A stretch of 64,000 bases of DNA from CAYZWU01 sp964482235. GTDB lineage: Bacteria > Planctomycetota > B15-G4 > CAYZWU01. Position 1 is the stretch's first letter. Each line of letters begins with the position of its first letter. Made by a program: the position numbers and the translations under genes. Of this stretch, positions 36,301 to 43,973 are shown one piece after another. The notes under the pieces are model-generated. The model ran no database searches. It saw only the letters and a program-made list of their open reading frames with translations, and had not been told where the DNA came from. Where the stretch lies: positions 1 to 64,000 of the forward strand of contig CAYZWU010000017.1 in assembly GCA_964482235.1 (NCBI GenBank), given 5' to 3'.

Positions 36301-36661
36301 GGGGCACGGCGAGCAGAACCGCCACCCCACCATCGTGGGCGACACCGTCTACACCTACCCCTATGCCTACAGGCTGAAAAGCGGGAAGAAGATCGACGGG
36401 TACGCCTTCGACCGGGAGGGCCACGGCTGCGGCGGCGTCTCCGCGTCGGCCCACTCCCTTTTCTGGCGGGGCGGCAATCCGACGATGCGCGACCTCCGCA
36501 AGGGCGGCACGACCAGCAAGATCAACCTGGTGAGCCGACCGGGATGCTGGCTGAACATCATTCCGGCCGGCGGGCTCGTCATGATTCCAGAAGCCAGCTC
36601 GGGCTGCACCTGCGGCTTTCCGATCCAGACCTCCCTGATCTACCGCCCGCGAGGAGATTGA
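33329..36661 (+). CDS. Exported PQQ-type beta-propeller / class I methyltransferase / beta-propeller fusion
   Basis: The protein has 1110 residues from a GTG that overlaps the ATPase stop by 4 nt. After a signal peptide (HLLLLAFSLSLLCGTAFG), a quinoprotein-like propeller begins EDWPTYGHDSRRSG (about 25-460). It is interrupted by a charged coiled coil (about 331-385; LVRERRKLSAEAESLKKEIK). A charged linker leads to a Rossmann methyltransferase-like domain (about 504-665) with motif I CLVVGCGEGRLAREIA, acidic strand-2 end in LCVDSDRDRVDAAR and LLRPWGGLAVIGQ. A second propeller (about 675-1110) opens EWTHMYADAGNT, mirroring the first. SAM is not expected in the periplasm, so the middle domain may bind something else. 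I do not recognise a characterised homologue. Confidence 0.78.
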   Translation: MIDQRPVRHLLLLAFSLSLLCGTAFGEDWPTYGHDSRRSGVTSEELVPPLVEVWVHRPKNPPQPAWPPPARADFWHGKSDLNPRVTFDRAYHVAAAGDFVFFGSSADDKIYSLDAGTGEERWSFFTDGPVRLAPCISDGRLYAGSDDGSVYCLDAATGRLLWRYRPSRVDRCVPGNERMISAAPVRTGVIVEKGTAYFCSGLFPTDNVRLVALDARTGKLKWEKKHLVSPQGYMLGSKTRLYVPTGRTAPAILSRKDGSFLGTCKGSVGAWALVTGDDMIVHGPGDAGHLGLVAAENVDHMATFRGTRMIVRSGIAYLLSKTGLSAFDRVRYLDLVRERRKLSAEAESLKKEIKAFGEKTGPKRKKAEDRLAKVNEALEKNSKAMGDCTLWERSAAAPFALIAAGGLLYAGGEDRVAAFRSTDGLPLWEGKVDGRAHGLAVANGSLLVSTDKGTIHCFRGRSGGPDRESAGLTDGASARGDGKGSTEADRKKESDTAASPHAEAAQRIVAHLDTRKGYCLVVGCGEGRLAREIARLTEMRILCVDSDRDRVDAARRTIDAAGLYGTRITVHHADPAKLPYPDYFANLIVSDSVLETGRIAGSGTAMSPAKEIYRLLRPWGGLAVIGQTETFAARSALQKLDLRQWSRSFPRSEMTIEESGGLFAVVRRGALEGAGEWTHMYADAGNTACSEDVLVKGPLEIQWFGRPGPRLMIDRHHRNVPPLFKAGRLFVPADDRVICVDAYNGTRQYDLVHPGSRRLGIFLDTSHIVLDDTRLFVAYKDRCEAFDAATGEPAATYLIPQPADGEPTHWSYVAREGGLLLGSGRIPGASYTETSRTADEALWYDNMSLVTSRHLFALDTETGKVAWTYRSGVIINTTLTVGEGRIHFLESHSSAALANEIGRMQARTFLADGDNFLTAIDLASGRVVYRRKIDLSDCRLIAYLGYADGMLVLSGCRYVEGKLWYFIRGLKASSGKEKWKQSHDSGFKPGGGHGEQNRHPTIVGDTVYTYPYAYRLKSGKKIDGYAFDREGHGCGGVSASAHSLFWRGGNPTMRDLRKGGTTSKINLVSRPGCWLNIIPAGGLVMIPEASSGCTCGFPIQTSLIYRPRGD

Positions 36662-36831
36662 ACTTACCGGCTGGATCTGCCATTTTTTTTCGAACCTCCG
36701 GGAAAGGACGGCGTTCTGTTGTTTTTCAACTTGAAAGTTCGAATCTGACCGTGCGATCCATCCCGATCGCCTGCCGTTCCGGCACTCATTCCATCTGGCG
36801 GATGGAATCTGCAAAAAGGAGGTCCTGTCTG

Positions 36832-39015
36832 ATGCCGCTGCGCTCATTACTGCTCCTGAGCATGATGGCGGTCGTGGTCCTGGCCATCAATCCCGCAACG
36901 CTTCAAGCGCTGGATAATCCGGAACGAGAAGCCTCTGCGAGCGGCGGCTCTGCTTCGGAAGAGCCGGAAAAGGAGAGTGAAGCCGACCAGAGCCCGGTCA
37001 TGAGCGTTTCGGACGAGATCGTTGTCACGGCCACGCGGAAGAAGAAGAACCTGTACGACGCCCCGTCGTCCGCATCGATCGTCTCGGAGAAGAAGGTCGA
37101 GGAGAGTCTCTCCCGCTCCCTGCCGGAAGCCCTCGCCACCGTGCCTTCCGTGATGGTGCAGAAGACGGCCTACGGCCAGGGATCGCCCTACATCCGCGGC
37201 TTCACCGGATTCCACAACCTGATGCTGGTGGACGGGATCCGGCTCAACAACTCGGTCTTTCGCTCCGGTCCGAACCAGTACTGGAACACCGTCGACCACC
37301 TGCTCACCAACCGGCTCGAGGTGGTGCGCGGGCCTTCGTCGGTGCTCTACGGCAGCGACGCCGTCGGCGGGGTGGTCAACCTGATCACCCGGAGCCGGGA
37401 GGAGTACGAGCCGGAATTCGACCTGGGCGGCGAGCTCTTCTTTCGTTGGTCCGAGGCCGAGAACTCCTTCACCGAGCGACTCCAGCTCGAGGGCAATGCC
37501 GGGGAAAAGTTCGGCTGGCTCGGCGGCATCACATTGAAGGACTACGGCGATCTCACGGCCGGGCAGCACACGCGCAAGCAGGAGTACACCGGCTATGACG
37601 AGCTGGACGGCGACCTGAAGGTCGATTTCGCTCTCAGCGACGCCACCTCGCTCACCATGGCGTGGCAGCGTGTCAGCCAGGACGAGGTGCCGCGCACGCA
37701 CAAGACGATCCATGCCGTGCCGTTTCATGGCACGACGGTAGGGAAGGAGCTCAGGCGGGAGCTCGACCAGGATCGCGAGCTGATCTACGGCCGCCTCACC
37801 ATGGACGATTTCCCCGGGATCTTCGACCGGGCGACCTTCACCCTGTCGAGCTGCGAGCAGAACCAGGAGCGCGACCGGCTGCGCACAGGGCAGAGGCAGG
37901 ATATCTCCGGCTTCGACGTTCAGACGTACGGCGCCTCGATGCAGTTCGAGCTCGATTCTATGCTGGGCGACTGGACCTTCGGCGCCGAGGCGTACAGGGA
38001 TAATGTCGACAGCTTTCGCAGGAACTATGTTGCCGGTGTCTCCACGGGCGACGACATCCAGGGCCCCGTGGGAGACAGGGCCGAGCAGAGCCAGCTCGGC
38101 ATCTACATCCAGAACGAGAAGAGTTTCGGAGATCTAGACCTGATCACCGGGGTGCGGTACAACCGCTCGTCCACCCGGGCCGACCGGGTCGAGGATCCGG
38201 TGACCGCCCTGCCCATGTCGGTGAAGGAGCGTTCCGGCGCCATGGTGGGGAGCCTACGCGCCGTCTATCACCTCAACGATTTCTGGAACCTCTTCGGCGG
38301 CGTATCCCAGGGATTCCGCTCGCCGAACCTGATGGACCTGACCTCTCTCGATGATACGAGCGCCGTGGAAATCCCTTCCCCGCACCTCGATCCCGAGTAC
38401 TTCACCGCCTTCGAGGTCGGTGTCAGGACGCGCGTCAACCGCGTGGAGGCGCAGGCCGCGATCTGGCGGACCCAGATCGACGACATGATCGTCCAGTCGC
38501 CCACGAACCGGCCGGGGCCGACCCAGGTCGTGCGCAAGGACAACGTGGGCGACGGCTACATCCACGGCATCGATGCCGAGGTGGCGTGGAATTTCCGCGA
38601 TTCCTGGACGGCGCTCTGCGGCTTCACGTGGATGAACGGCAAGGTGGATCAGTTGAACGAGGACCTGAACTACAAGATTGTCGACGAACCTGTCAGCCGG
38701 ATGATGCCGTTCTCCGGCTTCACCGCCCTCCGCTACGAGCCGCCGGAAAGCGATTACTGGGCCCTCTTCGAGACGATCATATCGGACGAGCAGGACAAGC
38801 TGGCCCTTCGCGACGTGGGGGACACGTCCCGGATCCCCGAGGGAGGAACGCCGGGCTACACGGTCTACAACCTCCGTGCCGGGTGGGACCTCACCGAGGA
38901 TCTCTCCATGGTGGCGGCCCTGGAAAACATCACGAACAAGAACTACAGGGTCCACGGCTCCGGAATCAACGAGGCGGGCCGCAACCTCGTCCTGTCGTTC
39001 AGGCTCCGGTTCTGA
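36832..39015 (+). CDS. TonB-dependent outer-membrane receptor
   Basis: The 727-residue precursor has a signal peptide (LLLLSMMAVVVLAINPATLQA). The TonB box region is likely SDEIVVTATRKKK, followed by a plug domain (about 65-180; IRGFTGFHNLMLVDGIRLNN, LEVVRGPSSVLYGSDAVGG) and a 22-strand barrel ending LSFRLRF. It imports a scarce ligand (siderophore-like metal complex, cofactor or glycan) across the outer membrane. The start follows AAGGAGG by 9 nt. It is 170 nt after the propeller-methyltransferase gene on the same strand, so it probably feeds the two binding proteins. No specific ligand can be read. Confidence 0.92.
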   Translation: MPLRSLLLLSMMAVVVLAINPATLQALDNPEREASASGGSASEEPEKESEADQSPVMSVSDEIVVTATRKKKNLYDAPSSASIVSEKKVEESLSRSLPEALATVPSVMVQKTAYGQGSPYIRGFTGFHNLMLVDGIRLNNSVFRSGPNQYWNTVDHLLTNRLEVVRGPSSVLYGSDAVGGVVNLITRSREEYEPEFDLGGELFFRWSEAENSFTERLQLEGNAGEKFGWLGGITLKDYGDLTAGQHTRKQEYTGYDELDGDLKVDFALSDATSLTMAWQRVSQDEVPRTHKTIHAVPFHGTTVGKELRRELDQDRELIYGRLTMDDFPGIFDRATFTLSSCEQNQERDRLRTGQRQDISGFDVQTYGASMQFELDSMLGDWTFGAEAYRDNVDSFRRNYVAGVSTGDDIQGPVGDRAEQSQLGIYIQNEKSFGDLDLITGVRYNRSSTRADRVEDPVTALPMSVKERSGAMVGSLRAVYHLNDFWNLFGGVSQGFRSPNLMDLTSLDDTSAVEIPSPHLDPEYFTAFEVGVRTRVNRVEAQAAIWRTQIDDMIVQSPTNRPGPTQVVRKDNVGDGYIHGIDAEVAWNFRDSWTALCGFTWMNGKVDQLNEDLNYKIVDEPVSRMMPFSGFTALRYEPPESDYWALFETIISDEQDKLALRDVGDTSRIPEGGTPGYTVYNLRAGWDLTEDLSMVAALENITNKNYRVHGSGINEAGRNLVLSFRLRF

Positions 39016-39155
39016 TCCTATCAGGCAAAACACCTCGACTCAGACGGTGGGAATCCGCGCCATAGCACGCTATCCGGGACCGGCAGATAGGCCGGTTTGA
39101 CTGCCGAAAGACGTGTTTCGTCGGGAACGATTGTCGTCAGGCTTTTCTTACTCTC

Positions 39156-39184
39156 TTGAAATGGAGTTCACCAGTCGATAATAA
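39156..39184 (+). promoter_or_regulatory. Sigma-70-type promoter for the Wza-like lipoprotein gene
   Basis: TTGAAA (39156-39161) and TAATAA (39179-39184) are separated by 17 bp, about 88 nt before the ATG at 39272. The remainder of 39016-39271 has no gene; a weak ACCGGC/GCCGGT hairpin just after the receptor gene could end its transcript. Confidence 0.5.
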
Positions 39185-39271
39185 TCCGTGCGGCGGTCTA
39201 TCCCGTCCGCAAGCTGCTGTCCGGTCCTCAAAGTGCCGGCAGTCGGATATCGTTCAAAAAAGAGGTGACCG

Positions 39272-40060
39272 ATGAATATGTCGCGATTTCTTGGATGCGC
39301 AATCCTCTTCGCCACTTTGCTCGTGGCGCTTCCTGCCTGCCAGACGATCCGGGACTCCCTCTCCTCCGAGGTGGGGCCCGATCAGGACGAGGCTATCGTC
39401 GGCATGGAGGGGCGCGAAACGCTGGCCCCGCCCGAGCTGATCCTCGGTCCCGAGGACACCTTGAAGGTGGCCGTCTGGCGTCAGCCCGACCTCAGCTCCG
39501 AGGTCCGCGTGGACCGGAGGGGGAAAATCACCCTGCCGCTCGTGGGCGAGGTGGAGCTGGCCGGTCTCTCTTCCAGCCAGCTGCGGGACGACCTGACGGA
39601 GCGGTTCAAGGAGTACATCCGCAATCCCCAGGTCACGGTGGACGTGCTGGAATCTCCCAACCAGAAGGCCTTCGTCCTCGGCGAGGTCTCGAGGCCGGGC
39701 TCCTTCGACATCAACGGGCTCACCTCGGTGATCCAGGTCGTGGCCGAGGCGGGGGGGTTCACCAATGACGCCAATCGTGCGTCCGTGGTCCTGGTGCGGG
39801 GGCACATCGAGAATCCGATCATCCATCGTCTCGACCTCGAGGCGGCCATGTCGGGCCAGTTCAACCAGGATCTCTACCTGATGCGCGGCGATATCGTCTA
39901 CGTCAACAGGACGTTCATCGCCGACGTCGAGGATTTCGCCATCCGGATCACGAACATCATCAACCCGATCCATCTCGCCGAGAGAGTCGTCATCCTGGGC
40001 GCCATGGTTCCGGACGCCTTCCTTCACGGGGAGACGAGCAGCCGGGTAACGGTCAACTGA
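39272..40060 (+). CDS. Polysaccharide export lipoprotein (Wza/GumB-like)
   Basis: The 262-residue protein has a lipoprotein signal (LLVALPAC). The polysaccharide-biosynthesis/export domain (about 55-140) contains ILGPEDTLKVAVWRQPDLS, DGRGKI-like VDRRGKITLPLVGEV and the NPQVTVDV segment. SLBB-like repeats follow (AFVLGEVSRPGSF, VVAEAGGFTNDA). Such proteins form the outer-membrane pore for capsule or exopolysaccharide. The GAGGTG site is 4-10 nt ahead of two close ATGs (39272, 39278). No tyrosine kinase, flippase or glycosyltransferase lies next to it, so it is a solitary copy here. Confidence 0.88.
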   Translation: MNMSRFLGCAILFATLLVALPACQTIRDSLSSEVGPDQDEAIVGMEGRETLAPPELILGPEDTLKVAVWRQPDLSSEVRVDRRGKITLPLVGEVELAGLSSSQLRDDLTERFKEYIRNPQVTVDVLESPNQKAFVLGEVSRPGSFDINGLTSVIQVVAEAGGFTNDANRASVVLVRGHIENPIIHRLDLEAAMSGQFNQDLYLMRGDIVYVNRTFIADVEDFAIRITNIINPIHLAERVVILGAMVPDAFLHGETSSRVTVN

Positions 40061-40366
40061 TTCCGGCAGATCGAGCAGCCCGCTTGGCAGCCCTTTCGTG
40101 CCCTGGCAAAGGAGGCGTACATCGCCGTGATCCGGGCTCCGGGAAGCAGGCCCGAAGAGGCTTCCGACAAGGCTTGCGGAGCGCCGGATCAGGGGGACTT
40201 TTTTTTCCTGGAAATTGACGCTTTTCTTCGTTGAAAGGGGTTGTAGGAAGAGGATACCCACGGTAGTATGCTCGGTTTTCTATAGCAGTTCATTCCGAAT
40301 GTTGTTGCGACCCGTCTGGCCGGTTCAAAACCGCTGGCAGGCAGGCTTTCCGTGAAGGAGAGGACC
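40061..40366. other. Intergenic region without a recognisable gene
   Basis: These 306 bases carry no supported gene. A T-run near 40199-40206 and a weak promoter-like pair TTGTAG (40241-40246) and TAGTAT (40264-40269), spaced 17 bp, are the only signals I see. The latter would drive the HD gene and the hydro-lyase cluster. Confidence 0.45.
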
Positions 40367-40900
40367 ATGCGCGAGGAGCTCGAAAAACTCATTCCGGAGT
40401 TCGGCTTGATCCGGGACGAGGATCTGAGAACAAAGACCCTGGACGTTTTCGTCAAGGCGATGGAAGAGGGAGGATGGCAGCCCGCCGACCTAACTCGGAT
40501 GCCCTTCACCCTGCTTCTCGATCCCTGCCCGGCCAGCATGGTGGAGCATATCAGGGGGGTGGTGACCGTGGCGCGCAAGAGCGCCGAGGCACTGAAGGAG
40601 CTCTACGCCGATCGCATGCCGATCAACCTCGACGAGCTCACGTCGGGCGCCATCCTGCACGATGTGGGCAAGCTGGTGGAATACCGCATCGAGGGCGACC
40701 GGTTCGTGAAGAGCCCGAAGGGGCGGATGCTGCGCCATCCCTTCTCCGGCGTGGGGCTCGGCTACGACGCCGGACTTCCCGATTCCGTGCTGCACATGAT
40801 CGCAGTCCACGCCAAGGAGGGAACGGGCGCGCGCGTCCTTCCCGAGTCCGTAGTCATCCACCATGCCGATTTCATGAACTTCGAACCTTTCCACGGTTGA
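40367..40900 (+). CDS. HD-domain phosphohydrolase-like protein
   Basis: This 177-residue cytosolic protein has an HD metal site: His in MVEHIRGVVTVAR, the HD pair in AILHDVGKLVEY, then RHPFSG and a late HH in VVIHHADFMNF. The start at 40367 follows AAGGAGAGG; an upstream in-frame GTG at 40352 precedes that site. It lies 13 nt before the first hydro-lyase subunit, so it probably shares its transcript. The substrate (nucleotide or other phosphate) is unknown, and a role beside 2-oxoacid chemistry is not explained. Confidence 0.75.
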   Translation: MREELEKLIPEFGLIRDEDLRTKTLDVFVKAMEEGGWQPADLTRMPFTLLLDPCPASMVEHIRGVVTVARKSAEALKELYADRMPINLDELTSGAILHDVGKLVEYRIEGDRFVKSPKGRMLRHPFSGVGLGYDAGLPDSVLHMIAVHAKEGTGARVLPESVVIHHADFMNFEPFHG

Positions 40901-40913
40901 GAGGAGCGGTGTC

Positions 40914-42164
40914 ATGGGAAAAACATTTGCCGAGAAGATCCTGAGCGAGAAAGCCGGCCGTCCGGTCAACGCGGGCGAGATCGTGACCGTCACTCCCGAC
41001 GTCGCGCTGTCGCACGACAACACGGCCGCCATTTCGGACATCTTTCGCAGGATCGGCGTGGAGAAGGTCTTTGATCCCTCCATGCTGGTGGTGGCCCTCG
41101 ATCACTGCGTTCCCGCGGCTGACGAGAAGTACTCGATGAACCACAAGGTGATCCGCGAGTTCACGGCTGCCCAGGGGATCGAGAACTTCTACGATCTCAA
41201 TACCGGCGTCTGCCATCAGGTCCTGCCCGAGAAGGGGCACGTCCTGCCGGGACGGCTCGTCCTCGGCTCGGATTCGCACACCACGTCGCACGGCGCGCTC
41301 GGCGCTTTCGGCGCCGGCATCGGGCGGACGGAGATGGCGGTCATCTGGGCCACGGGGAAGATCTGGCTGCGTGTCCCCGAGACGTTCAAGGTGCGCGTGG
41401 ACGGCGTCCTGCAGGAGGGAGTGACCCCCAAGGACCTGATCCTGAAGATCATCGGCGACGTGGGTGCCGACGGCGGACTCTACCGGGCTGTCGAGTACGG
41501 CGGCGAGGCGGTGGAGAACATGTCCGTCTCCGGCCGGATGGTGCTCTGCAACATGGCCGTCGAGATGGGCTGCAAGATCGGCTACGTGGCTCCGGACGCG
41601 AAGGCCGAGACCTGGATCACAGGCCGGACCAGTGACAGCTACGAGGCGGTGTTCTCCGATCCCGACGCGGAATACACCGACGAGCTCGTCTACGATGCCG
41701 CCGCGATCGGCCCTCAGGTGGCCTGCCCTCACACGGTGGACAACGTGACTCCCGTGGAGGAGGTGGCCGGCAAGCGGGTCGAGCAGGCCCTTCTCGGGAC
41801 CTGCACCAACGGCCGCCTCGAAGACCTGCGGCAGGCAGCCGGGTTTCTCAGGGGGAAGAGCGTGGCCAGGGGAACACGGCTCCTCGTCTTCCCCGCCTCC
41901 ATGGAGGTCTACCTCGGCGCCCTGCGCGAGGGTCTGATGGAAACCTTCATCGAGGCCGGCGCCGTGGTGATGAACCCGGGCTGCGGACCTTGCCTCGGCG
42001 CCCACGAGGGCGCACTGGCACCGGGCGAAGCCTGCATCTCCACGTCGAACAGGAACTTCAAGGGCCGCATGGGATGCCGCGACGCGGAGGTCTATCTGGC
42101 CAGCCCGCTCACCGTGGCCGCCTCGGCGGTGAACGGTGTCATCACGGATCCCCGGACTCTCTGA
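40914..42164 (+). CDS. LeuC/homoaconitase-family hydro-lyase, large subunit 1
   Basis: The 416-residue protein belongs to the archaeal-type 3-isopropylmalate dehydratase/homoaconitase large subunits (about 418 residues). The [4Fe-4S] ligands are visible as Cys in LGTCTNGR and the CxxC of GCGPCLGAHEG. Active-site DHCVP, GSDSHTTSHGALG and STSNRNFKGRMG are present. It isomerises or dehydrates a substituted malate or citrate together with the small subunit encoded 43 nt downstream. The specific acid cannot be decided from this subunit alone. Confidence 0.88.
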   Translation: MGKTFAEKILSEKAGRPVNAGEIVTVTPDVALSHDNTAAISDIFRRIGVEKVFDPSMLVVALDHCVPAADEKYSMNHKVIREFTAAQGIENFYDLNTGVCHQVLPEKGHVLPGRLVLGSDSHTTSHGALGAFGAGIGRTEMAVIWATGKIWLRVPETFKVRVDGVLQEGVTPKDLILKIIGDVGADGGLYRAVEYGGEAVENMSVSGRMVLCNMAVEMGCKIGYVAPDAKAETWITGRTSDSYEAVFSDPDAEYTDELVYDAAAIGPQVACPHTVDNVTPVEEVAGKRVEQALLGTCTNGRLEDLRQAAGFLRGKSVARGTRLLVFPASMEVYLGALREGLMETFIEAGAVVMNPGCGPCLGAHEGALAPGEACISTSNRNFKGRMGCRDAEVYLASPLTVAASAVNGVITDPRTL

Positions 42165-42207
42165 GAGGTCTTTTTTCGCAAGGGCGACTAGCAAGGAGAA
42201 TGAGGCC

Positions 42208-42705
42208 ATGAAGGTCAAGGGCAGCGTGTTCAAGTACGGCCATGACGTCAACACCGATGTGATCTTTCCGGGAAAGTACACCTACACGGTCAAGGATCCG
42301 CAGGAGATGGCTTCCCATGCTCTCGAGGATCTGGATCCCGATTTCATGAAGAAGATGAAACAGGGCGACGTGATCGCGGCGGGGCGCAATTTCGGGTGCG
42401 GCTCCTCCCGGGAGCAGGCGGCCACCTGCCTCAAGTATGCCGGCGTGGGCGCCGTCGTGGCGGCATCCTTTTCCAGGCTCTACTTCCGCAACGCCATCAA
42501 CGCCGGTCTGCCGCTGGTGCAGAGCGAGCAGGCCGCCGAGTGGATCGAGGCGGGCGAGGAGGTGACGATCGATTTCGAGAAGGGGATCCTGACGTGCGCC
42601 AAGGGAGACGTCGACTTTCCGCCGCTCCCGCCCGAGATCGTGGGCATCATGGAGGCGGGGGGGCTCGTGCCCTACACCCGCAAGAGCCTCGGGATCGACG
42701 AGTGA
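42208..42705 (+). CDS. LeuD/homoaconitase-family hydro-lyase, small subunit 1
   Basis: The 165-residue swivel-domain subunit shows DVNTDVIFPGKY, the GRNFGCGSSREQA active-site loop and FRNAINAGLPL. The specificity loop after FPGKY reads TYTVKDPQ and lacks the Arg of the YLRT loop reported for methanogen homoaconitase, so an isopropylmalate- or citramalate-type substrate is more likely than homocitrate by that criterion. The start at 42208 follows AAGGAGAATGAGGCC. It pairs with the preceding large subunit. Confidence 0.88.
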   Translation: MKVKGSVFKYGHDVNTDVIFPGKYTYTVKDPQEMASHALEDLDPDFMKKMKQGDVIAAGRNFGCGSSREQAATCLKYAGVGAVVAASFSRLYFRNAINAGLPLVQSEQAAEWIEAGEEVTIDFEKGILTCAKGDVDFPPLPPEIVGIMEAGGLVPYTRKSLGIDE

Positions 42706-42715
42706 GAAAAGATAA

Positions 42716-42797
42716 GCTCCCGGGGCAGCCTGGGAGCATCGGATATTATTGACAGTCTTCCAGGAAAGAAATGGATGCGACTCCCAGGGCCGGGAGC
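42716..42797 (+). promoter_or_regulatory. Nested inverted repeats, possible attenuator-like RNA switch
   Basis: Four segments can pair in two ways. GCTCCCGG (42716-42723) matches CCGGGAGC (42790-42797), and CCTGGGAG (42729-42736) matches CTCCCAGG (42781-42788), giving one long nested hairpin. Alternatively the first two form GCTCCCGGG-GCAG-CCTGGGAGC (9 pairs with one G.T) and the last two form CTCCC/GGGAG. It lies in the 118-nt gap before the dehydrogenase gene. There is no T-run, so control could act on translation or RNA stability instead. Confidence 0.45.
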
Positions 42798-42823
42798 CGG
42801 TGTTCGTCTGAAAGGAAAATAAG

Positions 42824-43945
42824 ATGGCCAAGTACAAGATCGGATGGCTACCCGGCGACGGGATCGGCAACGAGGTGATGGAAGCCGCGCGCATGGTGCT
42901 CGACCACATGGGCCTGGATGCGGAGTACATCCACGGCGACATCGGTTGGGAGTTCTGGAGGAAGGAGGCCGATCCTCTTCCCGCGCGGACCATCGAGATG
43001 CTCAAGGGAACGGATTGCGCCCTCTTCGGCGCCATCACGTCGAAGCCCAAGGAAGAGGCCGAGGCCGAGCTCGCTTCCGAGCTGCAGGGCAAGGACCTCG
43101 TCTACAGGAGCCCCATCGTCCGTCTCCGCCAGGAGTTCAACCTCCACACCAACCTCAGGCCGTGCCGCGGCTTCGAGGGCAACCCTCTCAACTACAAGGA
43201 CGGCATCGATCTCGTGGTCTTCCGCGAGAACACCCAGGGCCTCTATGCCGGCGTCGAGTTCCATCCCCTTCCCGACGAGGTGCGAGGCACACTCGAGAAG
43301 CACAACGCGAACATGAAGAAGTTCTCCGACACGGCCGGCGAGGACATCGCCGTCTCTTGCCGCGTCTTCACCCGGGCCGGCTGCGAGAGCATCGCGCGCC
43401 AGGCCTTCGAGTACGCGAAGAAGCACGGCTACAAGACCGTCACCGTGGTCGAGAAGCCGAACGTGATCCGCGAGACGTCGGGCCTCATGGTCCGTACGGC
43501 GCGCCAGGTGGCCGCCGACTATCCGGGGATCGAGCTCTGGGAGACCAACATCGACGCCATGTGCATGTGGCTGGTGAAGAACCCCGAGGACTACGGCGTT
43601 CTCGTGGCCACCAACATGTTCGGCGACATCGTCTCCGACCTCTGCGCCCAGCTTGTGGGCGGCCTCGGCTTCGCTTGCTCGGGCAACATCGGCGACAACT
43701 TCGCCGTCTTCGAGCCGACCCACGGCTCGGCGCCGAAGTACGAGGGGCAGTACAAGGTCAATCCCATGGCCATGCTCCTTTCCGCCGCCATGATGCTCGA
43801 CTTCATCAACGAGACCGACAAGGCGGCAAGCCTGCGCGGCGCCATCGCCGCGGTGCTCAAGGAAGGGGCGGTCCGGACCTACGACATGGGCGGTTCCGCC
43901 AAAACCCTCGACGTGGCCAAGGCCGTGATCGAGAAGATCGCGTAA
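42824..43945 (+). CDS. Isocitrate/isopropylmalate-family dehydrogenase
   Basis: The 373-residue beta-decarboxylating dehydrogenase has IGWLPGDGIGNEV at the N-terminus, the substrate-recognition segment RENTQGLYAGVE, conserved catalytic Lys/Asp regions (VVEKPNVIRET, NMFGDIVSDL) and nucleotide-binding FEPTHGSAPKY. RENTxGxYxGxE resembles isocitrate and homoisocitrate enzymes more than the RELTGG of isopropylmalate dehydrogenase. It lies between two complete hydro-lyase pairs and should oxidise the product of one of them to a 2-oxoacid. The start follows AAAGGAAAATAAG. Substrate is undecided. Confidence 0.87.
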   Translation: MAKYKIGWLPGDGIGNEVMEAARMVLDHMGLDAEYIHGDIGWEFWRKEADPLPARTIEMLKGTDCALFGAITSKPKEEAEAELASELQGKDLVYRSPIVRLRQEFNLHTNLRPCRGFEGNPLNYKDGIDLVVFRENTQGLYAGVEFHPLPDEVRGTLEKHNANMKKFSDTAGEDIAVSCRVFTRAGCESIARQAFEYAKKHGYKTVTVVEKPNVIRETSGLMVRTARQVAADYPGIELWETNIDAMCMWLVKNPEDYGVLVATNMFGDIVSDLCAQLVGGLGFACSGNIGDNFAVFEPTHGSAPKYEGQYKVNPMAMLLSAAMMLDFINETDKAASLRGAIAAVLKEGAVRTYDMGGSAKTLDVAKAVIEKIA

Positions 43946-43973
43946 CACCTCGTATCTCGAGACGGAGGCTCAG

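Noticed and set aside
33329..36661. Assignment as a lanthanide-dependent PQQ alcohol dehydrogenase
   Set aside because: The characteristic acidic metal-ligand segments of XoxF-type enzymes are not seen, and the domain order differs.
36662..36831. Riboswitch (for example cobalamin or molybdenum cofactor) upstream of the TonB receptor
   Set aside because: No conserved riboswitch core could be recognised; only a good ribosome site is clear.
42208..42705. Assignment as homoaconitase small subunit
   Set aside because: The specificity loop lacks the YLRT-type Arg known from methanogen homoaconitase, so I kept a family-level name.
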